A DNA stretch of 44,788 bases, taken from Pyrinomonadaceae bacterium (lineage in GTDB: Bacteria > Acidobacteriota > Blastocatellia > Pyrinomonadales > Pyrinomonadaceae). Below the pieces are notes generated by a model, which saw only the letters and a program-made list of their open reading frames with translations, searched no databases and was not told the origin of the DNA. The stretch lies in assembly GCA_013812905.1 (NCBI GenBank), contig JACCSP010000087.1:1-44788 (forward strand). The letters are read 5' to 3'. Positions 27,522-36,795 of this stretch are shown one piece after another; position 1 is the first letter of the stretch; the number at the start of each line of letters is the position of its first letter. A program made the translations under genes and the position numbers.

Positions 27522-27992
27522 ATGCCGGACATGCTCGTAAATCTTCTGACATTGCCACCGTTGGAGTTGCAGATCGAGAGAATGGCCAAGGGTGGAATCA
27601 TTCTTCGCCGGGCGCAGCCGTTTGAAATCACTCTGGTACGGTCCTTTGTCGAGCAACATTTCTCAGTCGCCTGGGCGGATGAAATCTCAGTAGGGTTTGC
27701 CAACAAACCGGTCTCGATATACATCGCGATTCTTGAAAAACAAATAGTCGGGTTCGCGGCTTACGAATGCACCCGGAAGAATCTCTTTGGGCCCACCGGT
27801 GTAGCAGAAATAGCGAGAGGAAAGGGTGTAGGCACGGCACTGCTTATCGCTTCCCTCTGGGGACTTCAGGAGTTGGGTTATGTTTACGGCATCATCGGCG
27901 GAGCCGGACCGACCGAGTTCTATGAAAAGGCGGTCCGCGCGATTGTAATTCCGAACAGCGATCCTGGGATTTACACGAACCTTATGAAATAA
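27522..27992 (+). CDS. GNAT-family N-acetyltransferase
   Basis: The 156 residues carry the acetyl-CoA pyrophosphate loop in EIARGKGVGTALL and the preceding strand IVGFAAYECTRKNLFGPTGV. The end, IIGGAGPTEFYEKAV followed by IPNSDPGIY, marks a distinct bacterial GNAT subgroup with no assigned substrate. The first 25 residues are outside the domain, so an internal start at ATG 27582 (MAKGGIILRRAQ) is possible. The P450 gene follows 45 bases downstream in the same direction. Confidence 0.88.
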   Translation: MPDMLVNLLTLPPLELQIERMAKGGIILRRAQPFEITLVRSFVEQHFSVAWADEISVGFANKPVSIYIAILEKQIVGFAAYECTRKNLFGPTGVAEIARGKGVGTALLIASLWGLQELGYVYGIIGGAGPTEFYEKAVRAIVIPNSDPGIYTNLMK

Positions 27993-28037
27993 GTTTGCAG
28001 CAGTTTCATCACTTCCCGGCCTTCGGGTTATTGAGAT

Positions 28038-29423
28038 ATGGCCACCAGAATGAAAAGCGATAAAGAGCTTCGTAAATCCGTTCAGCCGGCACGGGCGCCG
28101 CTTCCGCCGGGTCCCGAAGGTCACTCAATCCTGGGTGTTATGCCCGAATTCAATCGCGACCCCCTGGAATTCATTAAGGGCTGCCGTGACTACGGCGATG
28201 TCGTTCGCGCCCGCTTTCTCTATGTTACAGCTTACTTCCTCTACCACCCCGACGATATCGAGTATGTCGTTTCAACCCACGCTAAAAACTTCATCAAGTC
28301 GATGTCGTTACGGTCCAACTTCTTTCAGCGCCTGGTGGGCAATGGACTCTTGACGAGTGAAGGCGAGGTGTGGAAGCGCCAAAGACGTCTGGTCCAACCC
28401 GCGTTTCACCGCCAACGAATCAGTGCCTACGGTGATGTGATGGTCGATTACGCCCGCCGCATGATTGCGGCGTGGCGCCCCAACGAGGTCCGCGACATTC
28501 ATCGCGACATGATGCGTCTCACGCTGGAGATCGTCGTCAGGACACTTTTCAACGCGGATGTATCACAGGACGCCGACAAAGTCGGCCGAGTGCTCTCACA
28601 GATCGTCAAACCGTTCGCCTCGCAAGCAACGATTAAGTGGATTTTGGATAATCGCCTGCCCACCGCCGCTCACCGACGTTTTCATCGAGAGGCAAGGCAA
28701 ATAGACGACATCGTTTATCGAATTATCGCTGATCGCCGGGCCAGTGGCCTAGACCAGGGCGATCTTCTCTCCATGCTTCTTCAAGCTCACGACGAGGACG
28801 GCAGTAAAATGACTGATAGACAGCTTCGTGACGAGGTGATGACTATCTTCCTGGCGGGCCATGAAACCACCGCGCTGACTCTTTCCTGGACCTGGTATCT
28901 GCTGGCCCAAAACCGCTTCGTCGAACAAAAATTTCATGCCGAGCTCGACGACGTGCTGGGCGGACGACCGCCAACAATGGATGACCTTCCGCGGCTCAAG
29001 TACACAGACATGATTGTCCGGGAAGCGATGCGACTCTATCCACCGGCGTATGGATTAGGCCGGGAAGCAATTGATGAATGTGAGATTGGTGGGTTTAGAG
29101 TGCCTCGGAAAACGCAAATTTTCATGTTTCAGTGGGCAACGCAACGCGACCCTCGTTTTTTCCCTGAGCCCGAAGCCTTCCGCCCGGAGCGTTGGACCGA
29201 AGAATTTTCCGGCAGCCTGCCCAAGTACGCTTACTTCCCTTTCGGCGGCGGGCCGCGGTTCTGCATCGGCAATACATTCGCTACGATGGAGATCGTGCTG
29301 GTGCTTGCGACCATCGGCCAACAATTCACATTATCCCTCGCGCCTGATCATCCCGTGTCGATCCTTCCTGCCATGTCGTTGCGACCAAAAGATGGGATTC
29401 GTGTCGTAGTCGAAAATCGATGA
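28038..29423 (+). CDS. Cytochrome P450
   Basis: A haem-thiolate monooxygenase of 461 residues. The haem-binding loop is FGGGPRFCIGN with ligand Cys409. The I-helix oxygen-activation motif is AGHETT (273-278), and the K-helix is EAMR (Glu329, Arg332). The sequence resembles the soluble fatty-acid or terpenoid-oxidising bacterial P450s of the CYP102/CYP110 type, with no membrane anchor and no fused reductase. A redox partner gene is not adjacent. The substrate is unknown. Confidence 0.96.
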   Translation: MATRMKSDKELRKSVQPARAPLPPGPEGHSILGVMPEFNRDPLEFIKGCRDYGDVVRARFLYVTAYFLYHPDDIEYVVSTHAKNFIKSMSLRSNFFQRLVGNGLLTSEGEVWKRQRRLVQPAFHRQRISAYGDVMVDYARRMIAAWRPNEVRDIHRDMMRLTLEIVVRTLFNADVSQDADKVGRVLSQIVKPFASQATIKWILDNRLPTAAHRRFHREARQIDDIVYRIIADRRASGLDQGDLLSMLLQAHDEDGSKMTDRQLRDEVMTIFLAGHETTALTLSWTWYLLAQNRFVEQKFHAELDDVLGGRPPTMDDLPRLKYTDMIVREAMRLYPPAYGLGREAIDECEIGGFRVPRKTQIFMFQWATQRDPRFFPEPEAFRPERWTEEFSGSLPKYAYFPFGGGPRFCIGNTFATMEIVLVLATIGQQFTLSLAPDHPVSILPAMSLRPKDGIRVVVENR

Positions 29424-29441
29424 TCTGACCGACAATAAACA

Positions 29442-29515
29442 CGATCCACCAAATCACACAAAACCGCACGAACGGATGCTTCACTTCGAGTTATTTCGTG
29501 TGATTTCGTGGATCG
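29442..29515. repeat. Dispersed imperfect palindrome, copy 2 (best preserved)
   Basis: Left arm CGATCCACCAAATCACACAA and onward (29442-29463) and the right arm (29493-29515) pair at 20 of 22 positions, around a 29-base loop. It lies in the intergenic space between the convergent genes for P450 and RsmA. A long hairpin is expected on either strand. Related copies are at 2043-2104 and 33053-33120. The element carries no reading frame. Confidence 0.8.
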
Positions 29516-29569
29516 CTTTTTCCATGCTCACCACATTCTCAGCAACCTGGTTCGTCTGGGCGCGGCTTG

Positions 29570-30400
29570 CTACTCCAACAACCGGGTTATTCGTGCCCAT
29601 TCTTCGAGCGTCAGAGTCTCCGCACGTCTGCGAAGATCGACTTCTGCCTGACAAAGCACAATACTTGCGCCTCCATGCAGTTTGATTAGTTCCTGCAACC
29701 TGGGCGGGGCCGAGCGGAGGTTGTTGAGAATCGTCTTTCGTCTCTGGGCAAATCCGGCGCTGACCACCCGCCAAAGCAAAGCCTCATCCTTGACTGCGAA
29801 AGCGATACGGGGCCGCACCTTCAGTCTAACTACGCTGCTCCACACCTTCGGTATCGGACGGAATGCGCCTGGGGCTACATCAAAAAGCTTTTCCGTTTCG
29901 CAGTAAGCCCCTACAACAACCGAGAGATAGCCGCGATCGGTTGAACCCGCAGGTGCGGCGATCCGCTCAACGACTTCTCGTTGCAGCATTAGGACCATTT
30001 CCGTCAAACAACTTCGCTGCTCGATCAAGCGCTGCAGAATTGCGGTAGAGATGTTGTAAGGAAGGTTGGCGACCAGACGAGCTTGATTCGCAGGCTTTAT
30101 CACGAAGCAGAAATCGGTACTGAGTGCGTCGCTGTGAACGAGTTTGAAGTTCCGGCTGGAACCGAATCTTTCCAACAGCCCGGCTATCAAGTTCCTATCA
30201 AACTCGATTGCCACCACCGCTCCCGCGGTTTCGACAAGTTGAGCGGTGAGAGCTCCGCGTCCGGGGCCGATTTCAATAACTGTTTCATTGGACTTAGGAT
30301 CTAACGCCTGTATGATGCGATCGACGATTTGGCTGTCGTTGAGAAAGTTTTGACCTAGGCGCTTCGAAAGACGGTGCGTGAGGGTCGGGCTACCTTTCAT
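29570..30400 (-). CDS. rsmA: 16S rRNA dimethyladenosine transferase RsmA (KsgA)
   Basis: The enzyme dimethylates two adjacent adenines near the 3' end of 16S rRNA. The N-terminal LGQNFLND, the SAM-binding VIEIGPGRGALT, the IEFDRNL acidic motif and the catalytic NLPYNIS are all present. The length of 276 residues is normal. Its ATG overlaps the stop of ribD by four bases, so it is translated from the ftsY-ribD transcript. The C-terminus holds the small helical domain with the usual basic character. Confidence 0.96.
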   Translation of the reverse strand: MKGSPTLTHRLSKRLGQNFLNDSQIVDRIIQALDPKSNETVIEIGPGRGALTAQLVETAGAVVAIEFDRNLIAGLLERFGSSRNFKLVHSDALSTDFCFVIKPANQARLVANLPYNISTAILQRLIEQRSCLTEMVLMLQREVVERIAAPAGSTDRGYLSVVVGAYCETEKLFDVAPGAFRPIPKVWSSVVRLKVRPRIAFAVKDEALLWRVVSAGFAQRRKTILNNLRSAPPRLQELIKLHGGASIVLCQAEVDLRRRAETLTLEEWARITRLLE

Positions 30401-31503
30401 TCGGTGTCCCTTGCCTCCGCCGGATACGCCGTCACTTCAATATCGCGACCGCGCTGGACCATCTCAACGTCGACAAGGTTGAGGGCGTCAATCAGCCTTT
30501 CTGCGCCATGACCCCCGATTACGCTGGGAGCGTCACGACCTCCAATGATTACCGGTGCCAGAAAGAAAGTGACTTTATCCACCAATCCTGAGTCTATGAG
30601 ATTTCCAGCGACAGTCGCTCCGCCTTCAATCAGTACACTCTGAAAAGATCGCTTTCCCAGTTCCTCCATGACGGCCAGGAGATCGCGTCCTTTGAAACTG
30701 TCCCACACAATCTCAACACCTCGCATCTGCAGGACTTCGGCCTTCCTTGTTTCAGCTGACTGACTGGTAAATATCAAAACCGGCGCCTCCTTTGCGGTTT
30801 GCACCAGCCGGGACTCGGGATTGGTTTGCAGTCTTTCATCAAGCACCACGCGAGTGAGCGGCCTCCTCCTCGGCTTGCCAGAGCGATCGGTTAACAAAGG
30901 ATTGTCAGCCAGAGCAGTGCCGGCCCCGATTAAGATTACGTCGTACTCCTGCCGCAACTCGTGTGCCCGCGCACGCGATTCCTCACCGGTGATCCAACGA
31001 GAGTCGCCGGTGCGAGTAGCGATCTTGCCATCTATAGATGTGGCCAACTTCAGATGGAGGAAGGGCCTGCCGGTCTTCATGAAGTGGAAATATTTTTCGT
31101 TTAACTTCTTTGCTTCCCGAGCCATCAGTCCGCTGCTCACTTGAAGGCCCGCTGAGCGCAGATGGTCAAAGCCTCTGCCGGAGACCATCGGGTTTGGATC
31201 TTCGAGGGGCGCGACCAAGCGTTTTATTCCGGAGGCAATTAAAGCATCTGTACAGGGCGGTGTCTTTCCGAAGTGGGCGTGAGGTTCAAGGGAAACATAT
31301 GCAGTTGCGCCCCTGGCTGTGCCTCCGGCCTGCTCAAGCGCCAGAGTCTCCGCGTGTTTTACGTCTTCGTAGACGTAGAAACCTTCCCCAATTACTTCAC
31401 CTTGCAAGGTCGTAATCACGCAGCCGACGAGAGGCCCAGGACTTACCTGGCCGGCTCCTTTTGCGGAGAGGGCAAGGGCACGGGCCATCATCCGATGATC
31501 CAT
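30397..31503 (-). CDS. ribD: Bifunctional riboflavin deaminase-reductase RibD
   Basis: RibD carries out two steps of riboflavin synthesis: pyrimidine deamination (N-terminal) and ribose-side-chain reduction (C-terminal). With ATG 31503, numbering matches E. coli. The zinc site has His50-Ala-Glu52 and Cys84 (GKTPPCTDAL), but position 75 is His in SLEPHAHFG instead of the usual Cys. The substrate motif VSPGPLVGCV has Gly in place of Asn. The reductase domain starts near 130 with KLATSIDGKIATRTG and has VLIEGGATVAG. GGAG lies just upstream of the chosen start. A GTG at 31554 would add 17 residues. The gene lies between ftsY and rsmA. Confidence 0.93.
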   Translation of the reverse strand: MDHRMMARALALSAKGAGQVSPGPLVGCVITTLQGEVIGEGFYVYEDVKHAETLALEQAGGTARGATAYVSLEPHAHFGKTPPCTDALIASGIKRLVAPLEDPNPMVSGRGFDHLRSAGLQVSSGLMAREAKKLNEKYFHFMKTGRPFLHLKLATSIDGKIATRTGDSRWITGEESRARAHELRQEYDVILIGAGTALADNPLLTDRSGKPRRRPLTRVVLDERLQTNPESRLVQTAKEAPVLIFTSQSAETRKAEVLQMRGVEIVWDSFKGRDLLAVMEELGKRSFQSVLIEGGATVAGNLIDSGLVDKVTFFLAPVIIGGRDAPSVIGGHGAERLIDALNLVDVEMVQRGRDIEVTAYPAEARDTE

Positions 31504-31559
31504 GCCGCTCCATTCCTCAAGTGCGCCACCGTCTGTCGCTATCCTTGGTTGCACGATTC

Positions 31560-32897
31560 TTATTCGAAAAGCCCGTTCACGTAAAGCTCCGGATCAAAAA
31601 CCACCAGATCATCGACCTTCTCACCGATCCCGGCATAACGGATAGGCAAGTTCAGTTCGTTTGCTATGGCCACCGCAATTCCCCCTTTTGCCGTTCCGTC
31701 TAGTTTGGTTAAGACAATCCCGGTAACACCCGCAACCTTAAGAAACTGACGCGCCTGCTCCAGCCCATTTTGGCCGGTCACCGCGTCCACGACCAGCAGG
31801 GTCTCATGAGGCGCACCCTCGACTTCTCTGCCCGCCACTCTCTTCATCTTTTCCAGCTCAGCCATCAGGTTCGATTTATTGTGTAATCTGCCCGCTGTAT
31901 CAACTATCAGCACGTCAGAACCTCGCGACTTGGCTGCTTTAAGGGAATCAAAGAGCACTGCAGCCGGGTCAGTTCCCTGCTTCTGCTGAATCAGGGGGAC
32001 TCCCGTGCGCTCGGCCCAAATTGCCAGTTGCTCCGAAGCAGCCGCACGGAAAGTGTCGGCTGCACAAATGAGCACGTCGTTTCCTTCGGCCTTGATTCGC
32101 TGCGCCAGTTTGCCGATGGTGGTAGTCTTGCCTACACCATTTACTCCCACAACCATCATGACGTAGGGAAGCACGTTCGTCGGAAGTGTCGTTTCGGAGG
32201 CCACACCCTGGCTCTCGGACGCTCGCAGAATTTTTAAGAGCTCCTTCTTAATTGTCTGTTTCAGCGCCTCGAGATCATTAATCTGTTTTCTGGCAATCCC
32301 GCGTCTGACTGTTTCCAGAATGTGGTGCGTTGTTGCCACACCGATGTCTGCGGCAATCAACGCTTCTTCGAGTTCATCGAGCAACTTCTCATCGATTTGC
32401 TTGAGTCCTTGAAAGACAGTGTCTAGCCGTTCTGAAATGGACTCACGCGTGGCTGCGACAGCTCTACGGAAACGGGCCGAAAACTCCTGCTCAAGCAGCG
32501 CCTGCTGGGCCTGTAGTTCCTCCATTGAGAGGTGTAGTCCAAGGATGGAAGTAGCAAACGGCGAACGACTGGGAACTGGTTTCTGCGCCAATGGGTCTTC
32601 GCGCAACCGCGGCTCAACCTGGATCGATTCAGGTCTGGCTTCGTTCGTGGCAGGCAACTCCGGAACTCGAGATTCAGTTGCAATTTGAGTGGGGGTCGGA
32701 GATGGTCGGGCCCCAGTCGTGACGGGCTCTAATACCGGTTGCTCCACCACGGCGCCCTCCGATTCTTTATGAATCATCAGCTCCGAACCGCTCAGTGAGG
32801 TAATCGGCTCGTCTTCACGACTCTGGCTAACCGGCGGTTCATTCAGGCCCAAGGTTACAAACTGATCCTTACCTTTGCGTCTCCAAAAAAGCCCCAT
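31560..32897 (-). CDS. ftsY: Signal recognition particle receptor FtsY
   Basis: FtsY is the membrane-associated GTPase that receives the SRP-ribosome complex. The N-terminal 140 residues are polar, acidic and proline-containing, as in the A domain. The NG domain follows: G1 [15 protein letters not shown], the insertion-box [12 protein letters not shown]3 [13 protein letters not shown] and G4 [10 protein letters not shown]. Length is 445 residues. It is the first gene of a probable operon with ribD and rsmA. A promoter at 32949-32978 gives a leader of about 45 bases. Confidence 0.97.
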   Translation of the reverse strand: MGLFWRRKGKDQFVTLGLNEPPVSQSREDEPITSLSGSELMIHKESEGAVVEQPVLEPVTTGARPSPTPTQIATESRVPELPATNEARPESIQVEPRLREDPLAQKPVPSRSPFATSILGLHLSMEELQAQQALLEQEFSARFRRAVAATRESISERLDTVFQGLKQIDEKLLDELEEALIAADIGVATTHHILETVRRGIARKQINDLEALKQTIKKELLKILRASESQGVASETTLPTNVLPYVMMVVGVNGVGKTTTIGKLAQRIKAEGNDVLICAADTFRAAASEQLAIWAERTGVPLIQQKQGTDPAAVLFDSLKAAKSRGSDVLIVDTAGRLHNKSNLMAELEKMKRVAGREVEGAPHETLLVVDAVTGQNGLEQARQFLKVAGVTGIVLTKLDGTAKGGIAVAIANELNLPIRYAGIGEKVDDLVVFDPELYVNGLFE

Positions 32898-32948
32898 AAT
32901 TTGTTCCGCTTCTGATCCTTATGAAAATTAGAGTAATTGAAGTCTTTG

Positions 32949-32978
32949 ATTATAAACGCAACAGCCGCATCCTCACAA
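32949..32978 (-). promoter_or_regulatory. Probable sigma-70 promoter of ftsY
   Basis: On the minus strand TTGTGA (32978-32973) and TATAAT (32954-32949) are 18 bases apart. The -10 is perfect and the -35 matches four of six. The predicted start is near 32942, about 45 bases before the ftsY ATG. Confidence 0.6.
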
Positions 32979-33052
32979 AATGGACGCGGCTGCTCTATGT
33001 ATCCTAGTTTGAAGAGTGCAGCTCTCGCACCAGCCAGCTGCACCGTCAAGCA

Positions 33053-33120
33053 CGATCCACAAAATCCCACAAAAGAGCACTAGAAAGATTTCGTGTTGGT
33101 TGGTGTTGTTTCGCGGATCG
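33053..33120. repeat. Dispersed imperfect palindrome, copy 3
   Basis: The left arm CGATCCACAAAATCCCACAA (33053-33072) and the right arm ending TTTCGCGGATCG (33109-33120) reproduce the ends of the copy at 29442-29515, with a more diverged centre rich in GTTGG. It lies between the HD-GYP gene and ftsY, downstream of the first and upstream of the ftsY promoter. No reading frame is associated. Confidence 0.65.
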
Positions 33121-33194
33121 CTGTGTCGGTCGCAACTTGCTTAGACACCAAGGGAATTGTGGGCTGGCTCCGGGGACACGAAACACCGACAAAA

Positions 33195-35036
33195 CTACGG
33201 CAGAACACTAGCAACGGGCACGGCCTCTGGCTCTGTGAGTGGGACCTCCACAACTCGTGGTTCTGCTGGCGTTCGCTTCTTCAGCCGCACCGAGCCGGGT
33301 CGAATCTGACCATCGGTGCACGCTGCTGAAAAGGCGGCGACTACGCCGGCATCGTAGCGAGTACCAACAAAACTCTGTATTCGCTCGACTGCATCTTCGA
33401 ACTTCATTGCCCGTTGGTAGGGCCGATCCGTAGTCATAGCGTCGAAGGTATCAGCTACTGCCACAATTCGGCCCATCAGCGGAATTTCGTCGCCCTTGAG
33501 GCCCTGCGGATAACCTTGGCCGTCCATCATCTCGTGATGCATATACATCCCCGGCAGAAAATCTTTAATCGCGGGAATCTGGGACAGGATCTTGTAACCC
33601 TTCTGTGGATGCTGCTTCATAATCTCGTATTCTTCATCTGTCAGCGCAGCGGGCTTTTTCAATATACTGTCGTCGATTCCAATCTTGCCCACATCGTGCA
33701 GCAAGGCGCTGACTCTTATCTTCTCGCATTCGTCTTCGGGCAGATCTAACCGCTGGGCGATTGCTATCGACACTCTCGACACCCTCTCCGAGTGACCACG
33801 TGTATAAGGATCTTTGCCATCGATTGCCGCAGCCAGGGCCTTAACCGTTCCAAGGAAGAGCTGTCTATTCTCTTCAACGGAGCACTGCAGATCCTGGATG
33901 AACCGTTCAAGCTGGTCCGTCATGAGATTGAAAGAACTGCCCAGGTCTCCCAGTTCTGTCTTGCTGCGAATTTCGATGCGCTGAGAAAAGTCGCCCGAAG
34001 CAATTCGATGCGCGCCGGCCGCCAGCTCTTGAACCGGGTTAGTTAATTTCTTGGCAAAGAAGAACCCAAGGAAAATTGTCAGTAATCCCGCAACCAAACT
34101 TATCCAAAGCGTTTGCCAGCGCATGCCTGTCACGGATTTCAATGCCGCAGCTTCGTCCTGAATAGCGATCACTCCAAGACGGAGGGAGTCTTTGTCTAGC
34201 TCTGCAGTCGCGTAGGATCCGAGCATCTCTAGTTTTCGACCGTCCCGCATCGCACTGAAGGGAGCCAGGGCTGATTGCACCTGACCGCCCGATTCCTGCC
34301 AATCCTGAACCACTTTGAGATCGGTCATCGGCTTTGCCGAGAAGGCAACGCTGGCTTCGGGATGGGCCACCGCTCGTCCGTTTTGATCCACGACAAACAC
34401 AACGGGCAAACCTGCCTCGAGCAATTCCCGCTCACTCTTGGAAGTTAGTTGCTGAACAGCCTTAAAGACTTCCTGGAATGAAACGATTGCAACCACCGCC
34501 GCGAGCACATCGTTGTCACCCATTACGGGTGCCGCGACAGTCAGCGCCATTTCCTGACCCGAACGAATGATTTGTGGCCGGCTCACCACCAGGCCTTTCC
34601 CACTCATTGTTGCAAGCACTTCGCTTACTCGCTCGTCGACTTCCTCGCGCTTAATGACGTCTGGCTGAAATGCCCTATGAAGTTCTCCTTCCACCGGCCA
34701 GATAGCGAGGGCGATTAAGTTGGGATCCTCCTGCAACGTCTTCTGCAGCTTCGCATCGTACCCTGGATGATTTAAGGAACTGATTCCTCCCGAGATTTCG
34801 AAGGCCCTTGCCAGGCCTGAGACGACGTCTCGATACCGCTGTCCATAAAGCTCAATCTGGCGCGCCTTGTCTTGAACCAACTGGGCCTGATAACGTCCCT
34901 CTACCGAGCGCAATTCCTGTGCGCTTCGGCTAGAAAGGAGTATTCCTGCAAATGCCAGTGGCAACAGGCCCGCCAACAACAGCACGCCAAGGACTATGTA
35001 GAGGAGGCGAATGCGCCCAAGGTTCACAAACATCAA
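33195..35036 (-). CDS. Membrane HD-GYP phosphodiesterase with sensor and HAMP domains
   Basis: HD-GYP enzymes hydrolyse cyclic di-GMP. The protein has a first membrane helix (11-33), an extracytoplasmic Cache-like sensor (about 40-300), a second helix (308-327), a HAMP region (about 330-383) and the HD-GYP domain (about 400-575). The catalytic residues are visible: HDVGK (447-451) and HHEMMDGQGYP (500-510). The last 40 residues are proline- and charge-rich and lie outside the domain. It should sense an external signal and lower cyclic di-GMP. The PilZ protein at 22667-22993 is a possible downstream reader. It has its own promoter at 35117-35145. Confidence 0.93.
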   Translation of the reverse strand: MMFVNLGRIRLLYIVLGVLLLAGLLPLAFAGILLSSRSAQELRSVEGRYQAQLVQDKARQIELYGQRYRDVVSGLARAFEISGGISSLNHPGYDAKLQKTLQEDPNLIALAIWPVEGELHRAFQPDVIKREEVDERVSEVLATMSGKGLVVSRPQIIRSGQEMALTVAAPVMGDNDVLAAVVAIVSFQEVFKAVQQLTSKSERELLEAGLPVVFVVDQNGRAVAHPEASVAFSAKPMTDLKVVQDWQESGGQVQSALAPFSAMRDGRKLEMLGSYATAELDKDSLRLGVIAIQDEAAALKSVTGMRWQTLWISLVAGLLTIFLGFFFAKKLTNPVQELAAGAHRIASGDFSQRIEIRSKTELGDLGSSFNLMTDQLERFIQDLQCSVEENRQLFLGTVKALAAAIDGKDPYTRGHSERVSRVSIAIAQRLDLPEDECEKIRVSALLHDVGKIGIDDSILKKPAALTDEEYEIMKQHPQKGYKILSQIPAIKDFLPGMYMHHEMMDGQGYPQGLKGDEIPLMGRIVAVADTFDAMTTDRPYQRAMKFEDAVERIQSFVGTRYDAGVVAAFSAACTDGQIRPGSVRLKKRTPAEPRVVEVPLTEPEAVPVASVLP

Positions 35037-35116
35037 CCAGGCCTATTATTGAGTCAGTGTGCGGAATCGAGGGACTTCCAGGAAAGTTATCGAGTGCCGG
35101 GATTCCAGCACCTTTC

Positions 35117-35145
35117 ATTATCCTCGTGCCAACTATGCATGTCAA
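35117..35145 (-). promoter_or_regulatory. Sigma-70 promoter of the HD-GYP gene
   Basis: On the minus strand TTGACA (35145-35140) and GATAAT (35122-35117) are separated by 17 bases: a consensus -35, optimal spacing and five of six at -10. The predicted start near 35110 gives a leader of about 75 bases before the gene at 35036. It lies in the 387-base divergent gap; no equally good promoter is visible for the ECF operon on the other side. Confidence 0.75.
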
Positions 35146-35423
35146 TGATGTTGAATGTTTAACTCACTGGTCGGTAGGATTTTAACTCATATCTAGGCCC
35201 GAGGACGGCCCGCGGACCAGCGGGGCAAATCGCTCGGGGAAGGCATAAAATTGGTGAGCGAATCGATAAAGTAAACGTCGGGGATTGGTCCACCTCCCAG
35301 CCAATGTTGATTTGTCGGCCTAAGAGCAGCTGTCCGCGTCTAAACTGGTGAGCGCAATAGCTTAGTCCGCGCTCGACCTGGAAATCGAAAGCGGGATGAG
35401 CGATCAGGCAAAAGTAAAACAGG

Positions 35424-36002
35424 ATGGAAACCGTCACGAGCGACGAGCAGATCGTAAAGCGCGCTCTAACAGGAGATGCTGAGGCTTTCGGCGAGATAGT
35501 ACAGCGCTGGGAGCGCAGGATCTTCGCCCTTGCCTACGGCATGCTTGGTCGCGAGGAAGACGCGCGCGACGCAACACAGGAGACTTTCCTTGCGGCTTTC
35601 CGAAATTTGCGAGGTTTTCGCGGAGACGCGAAGGTCTCCTCATGGTTGCATAGGATTGCAGTAAACCAGTGCATTACGCGTCAACGCCGGGCGAAGGTGA
35701 GAAATGAGGCAGCAATTGAAGATGAAGAGGAAAGGCATACATCAAGCTTCTCTTCCCCTTTGGAGCTTTCTCCGGCTCGACTGGCTGAGGGAAGAGAAAG
35801 CATTGATGCGGTTAGACTCGCGGTGAACAGTCTCCCGCTGGATTTACGTCAAGTAATACTGATGAAGGAATTCGAAGAGCTGACTTTTCGAGAGATAGCT
35901 GTAGCCCTGGATTTGCCGTTGAGCACGGTGAAAAGTCGTCTGTACACAGCGATGCGACAGTTGCAGATGCGACTTCAGAAATTCGGTAATGAAGCAGCAT
36001 GA
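35424..36002 (+). CDS. ECF-family RNA polymerase sigma factor (RpoE-like)
   Basis: The 192 residues contain region 2 (FGEIVQRWERRIFALAYGML to the -10 recognition part DARDATQETFLAAFRNL) and region 4 (LPLDLRQVILMKEFEELTFR and DLPLSTVKSRLYTAMRQL). Region 3 is absent, as expected for the ECF class. It overlaps the next gene by four bases (ATGA), and that gene encodes a zinc-finger anti-sigma factor, the typical partner. Release of the sigma factor probably follows envelope stress. The operon continues to a Spy-like protein. Confidence 0.95.
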   Translation: METVTSDEQIVKRALTGDAEAFGEIVQRWERRIFALAYGMLGREEDARDATQETFLAAFRNLRGFRGDAKVSSWLHRIAVNQCITRQRRAKVRNEAAIEDEEERHTSSFSSPLELSPARLAEGRESIDAVRLAVNSLPLDLRQVILMKEFEELTFREIAVALDLPLSTVKSRLYTAMRQLQMRLQKFGNEAA

Positions 36003-36745
36003 GGTGGCAGAACTCGATGTATAAAATACCCGATGTTCCAACTTGTAAACGTGGAACCGATCTGATTGCGTTTCTCTATGGCGAAACCGATGAACTTGCC
36101 GCGCAGGATTTTGAACGGCATCTTCTGAATTGCGCTGAATGTGAATCGGAACTCGGCGCTTTCAAACAGATTCGATCCTCCGCCGTCGCCTGGCGACAAG
36201 AGTCGCTGGGCGCTGCTACGGCTAGTTGGGTCGCTGCCCCACGAGCCGCTGACAGAGCGTCTGATCCTGGCAAGCCCTCGGCGATAGCTGCTGTCAGAAA
36301 GTTCTTCGAGCTTTCGCCTTTGTGGATGAAGGGCTCGGTAGCCTTCGCCTCTGTTCTATTTTGTGCACTATTCGTACTCGCGCTCGCCCATCTTTTCCAG
36401 AGTCCACCACTTGTCGTGGCCGGAGATGAGAAACGATACACAGAGAAGGAGCTGCAGGCGAAGATCGAAGATGTTTTGAAATCTGGACTACCGGATCGTG
36501 AGGCTCAGAATCGTGAGGCTCAGAAGCTACCCGTTCTGCCTTCTGTTGCAGCTGACAGCGACCAGCAAGTTAAGTCTCGAAGAAGAGGCACCAACCCGTC
36601 AAGTGCGCGCGTTCCGACCCATCCGCAGGTTAAGCGTGGTCCGCTGACAAAGTCCGAGCGGGAGCAATTGGCTGCCGATTTGAGGTTGATATTTCCGCAC
36701 GATGATACGGATCTCGATCTTTTGTGGGACGGGATTAATCAGTAG
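35999..36745 (+). CDS. Membrane anti-sigma factor with zinc-finger (zf-HC2) domain
   Basis: The N-terminus has the anti-sigma zinc-binding pattern: Cys16, then HLLNCAEC with His41, Cys45 and Cys48. A linker precedes one membrane helix (about 112-133, SVAFASVLFCALFVLALAHL), and the periplasmic part ends in a basic, low-complexity region and an acidic C-terminus. It should hold the ECF factor inactive at the membrane. The periplasmic end contains a short duplicated stretch, (D/Q)REAQNREAQK, near 168-176. A start at ATG 36017 is possible, but the overlap with the sigma gene favours 35999. Confidence 0.88.
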   Translation: MRWQNSMYKIPDVPTCKRGTDLIAFLYGETDELAAQDFERHLLNCAECESELGAFKQIRSSAVAWRQESLGAATASWVAAPRAADRASDPGKPSAIAAVRKFFELSPLWMKGSVAFASVLFCALFVLALAHLFQSPPLVVAGDEKRYTEKELQAKIEDVLKSGLPDREAQNREAQKLPVLPSVAADSDQQVKSRRRGTNPSSARVPTHPQVKRGPLTKSEREQLAADLRLIFPHDDTDLDLLWDGINQ

Positions 36746-36795
36746 GCATAAATGCGAGGGTGCCACCGATCGATTCTGCTCAGGAGTTAACCAGA

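Noticed and set aside
26986-27558. 190-codon minus-strand frame between rnj and the GNAT gene
   Set aside because: No ribosome-binding site, no family motif, unusual composition, and it runs into the start of the plus-strand acetyltransferase gene.
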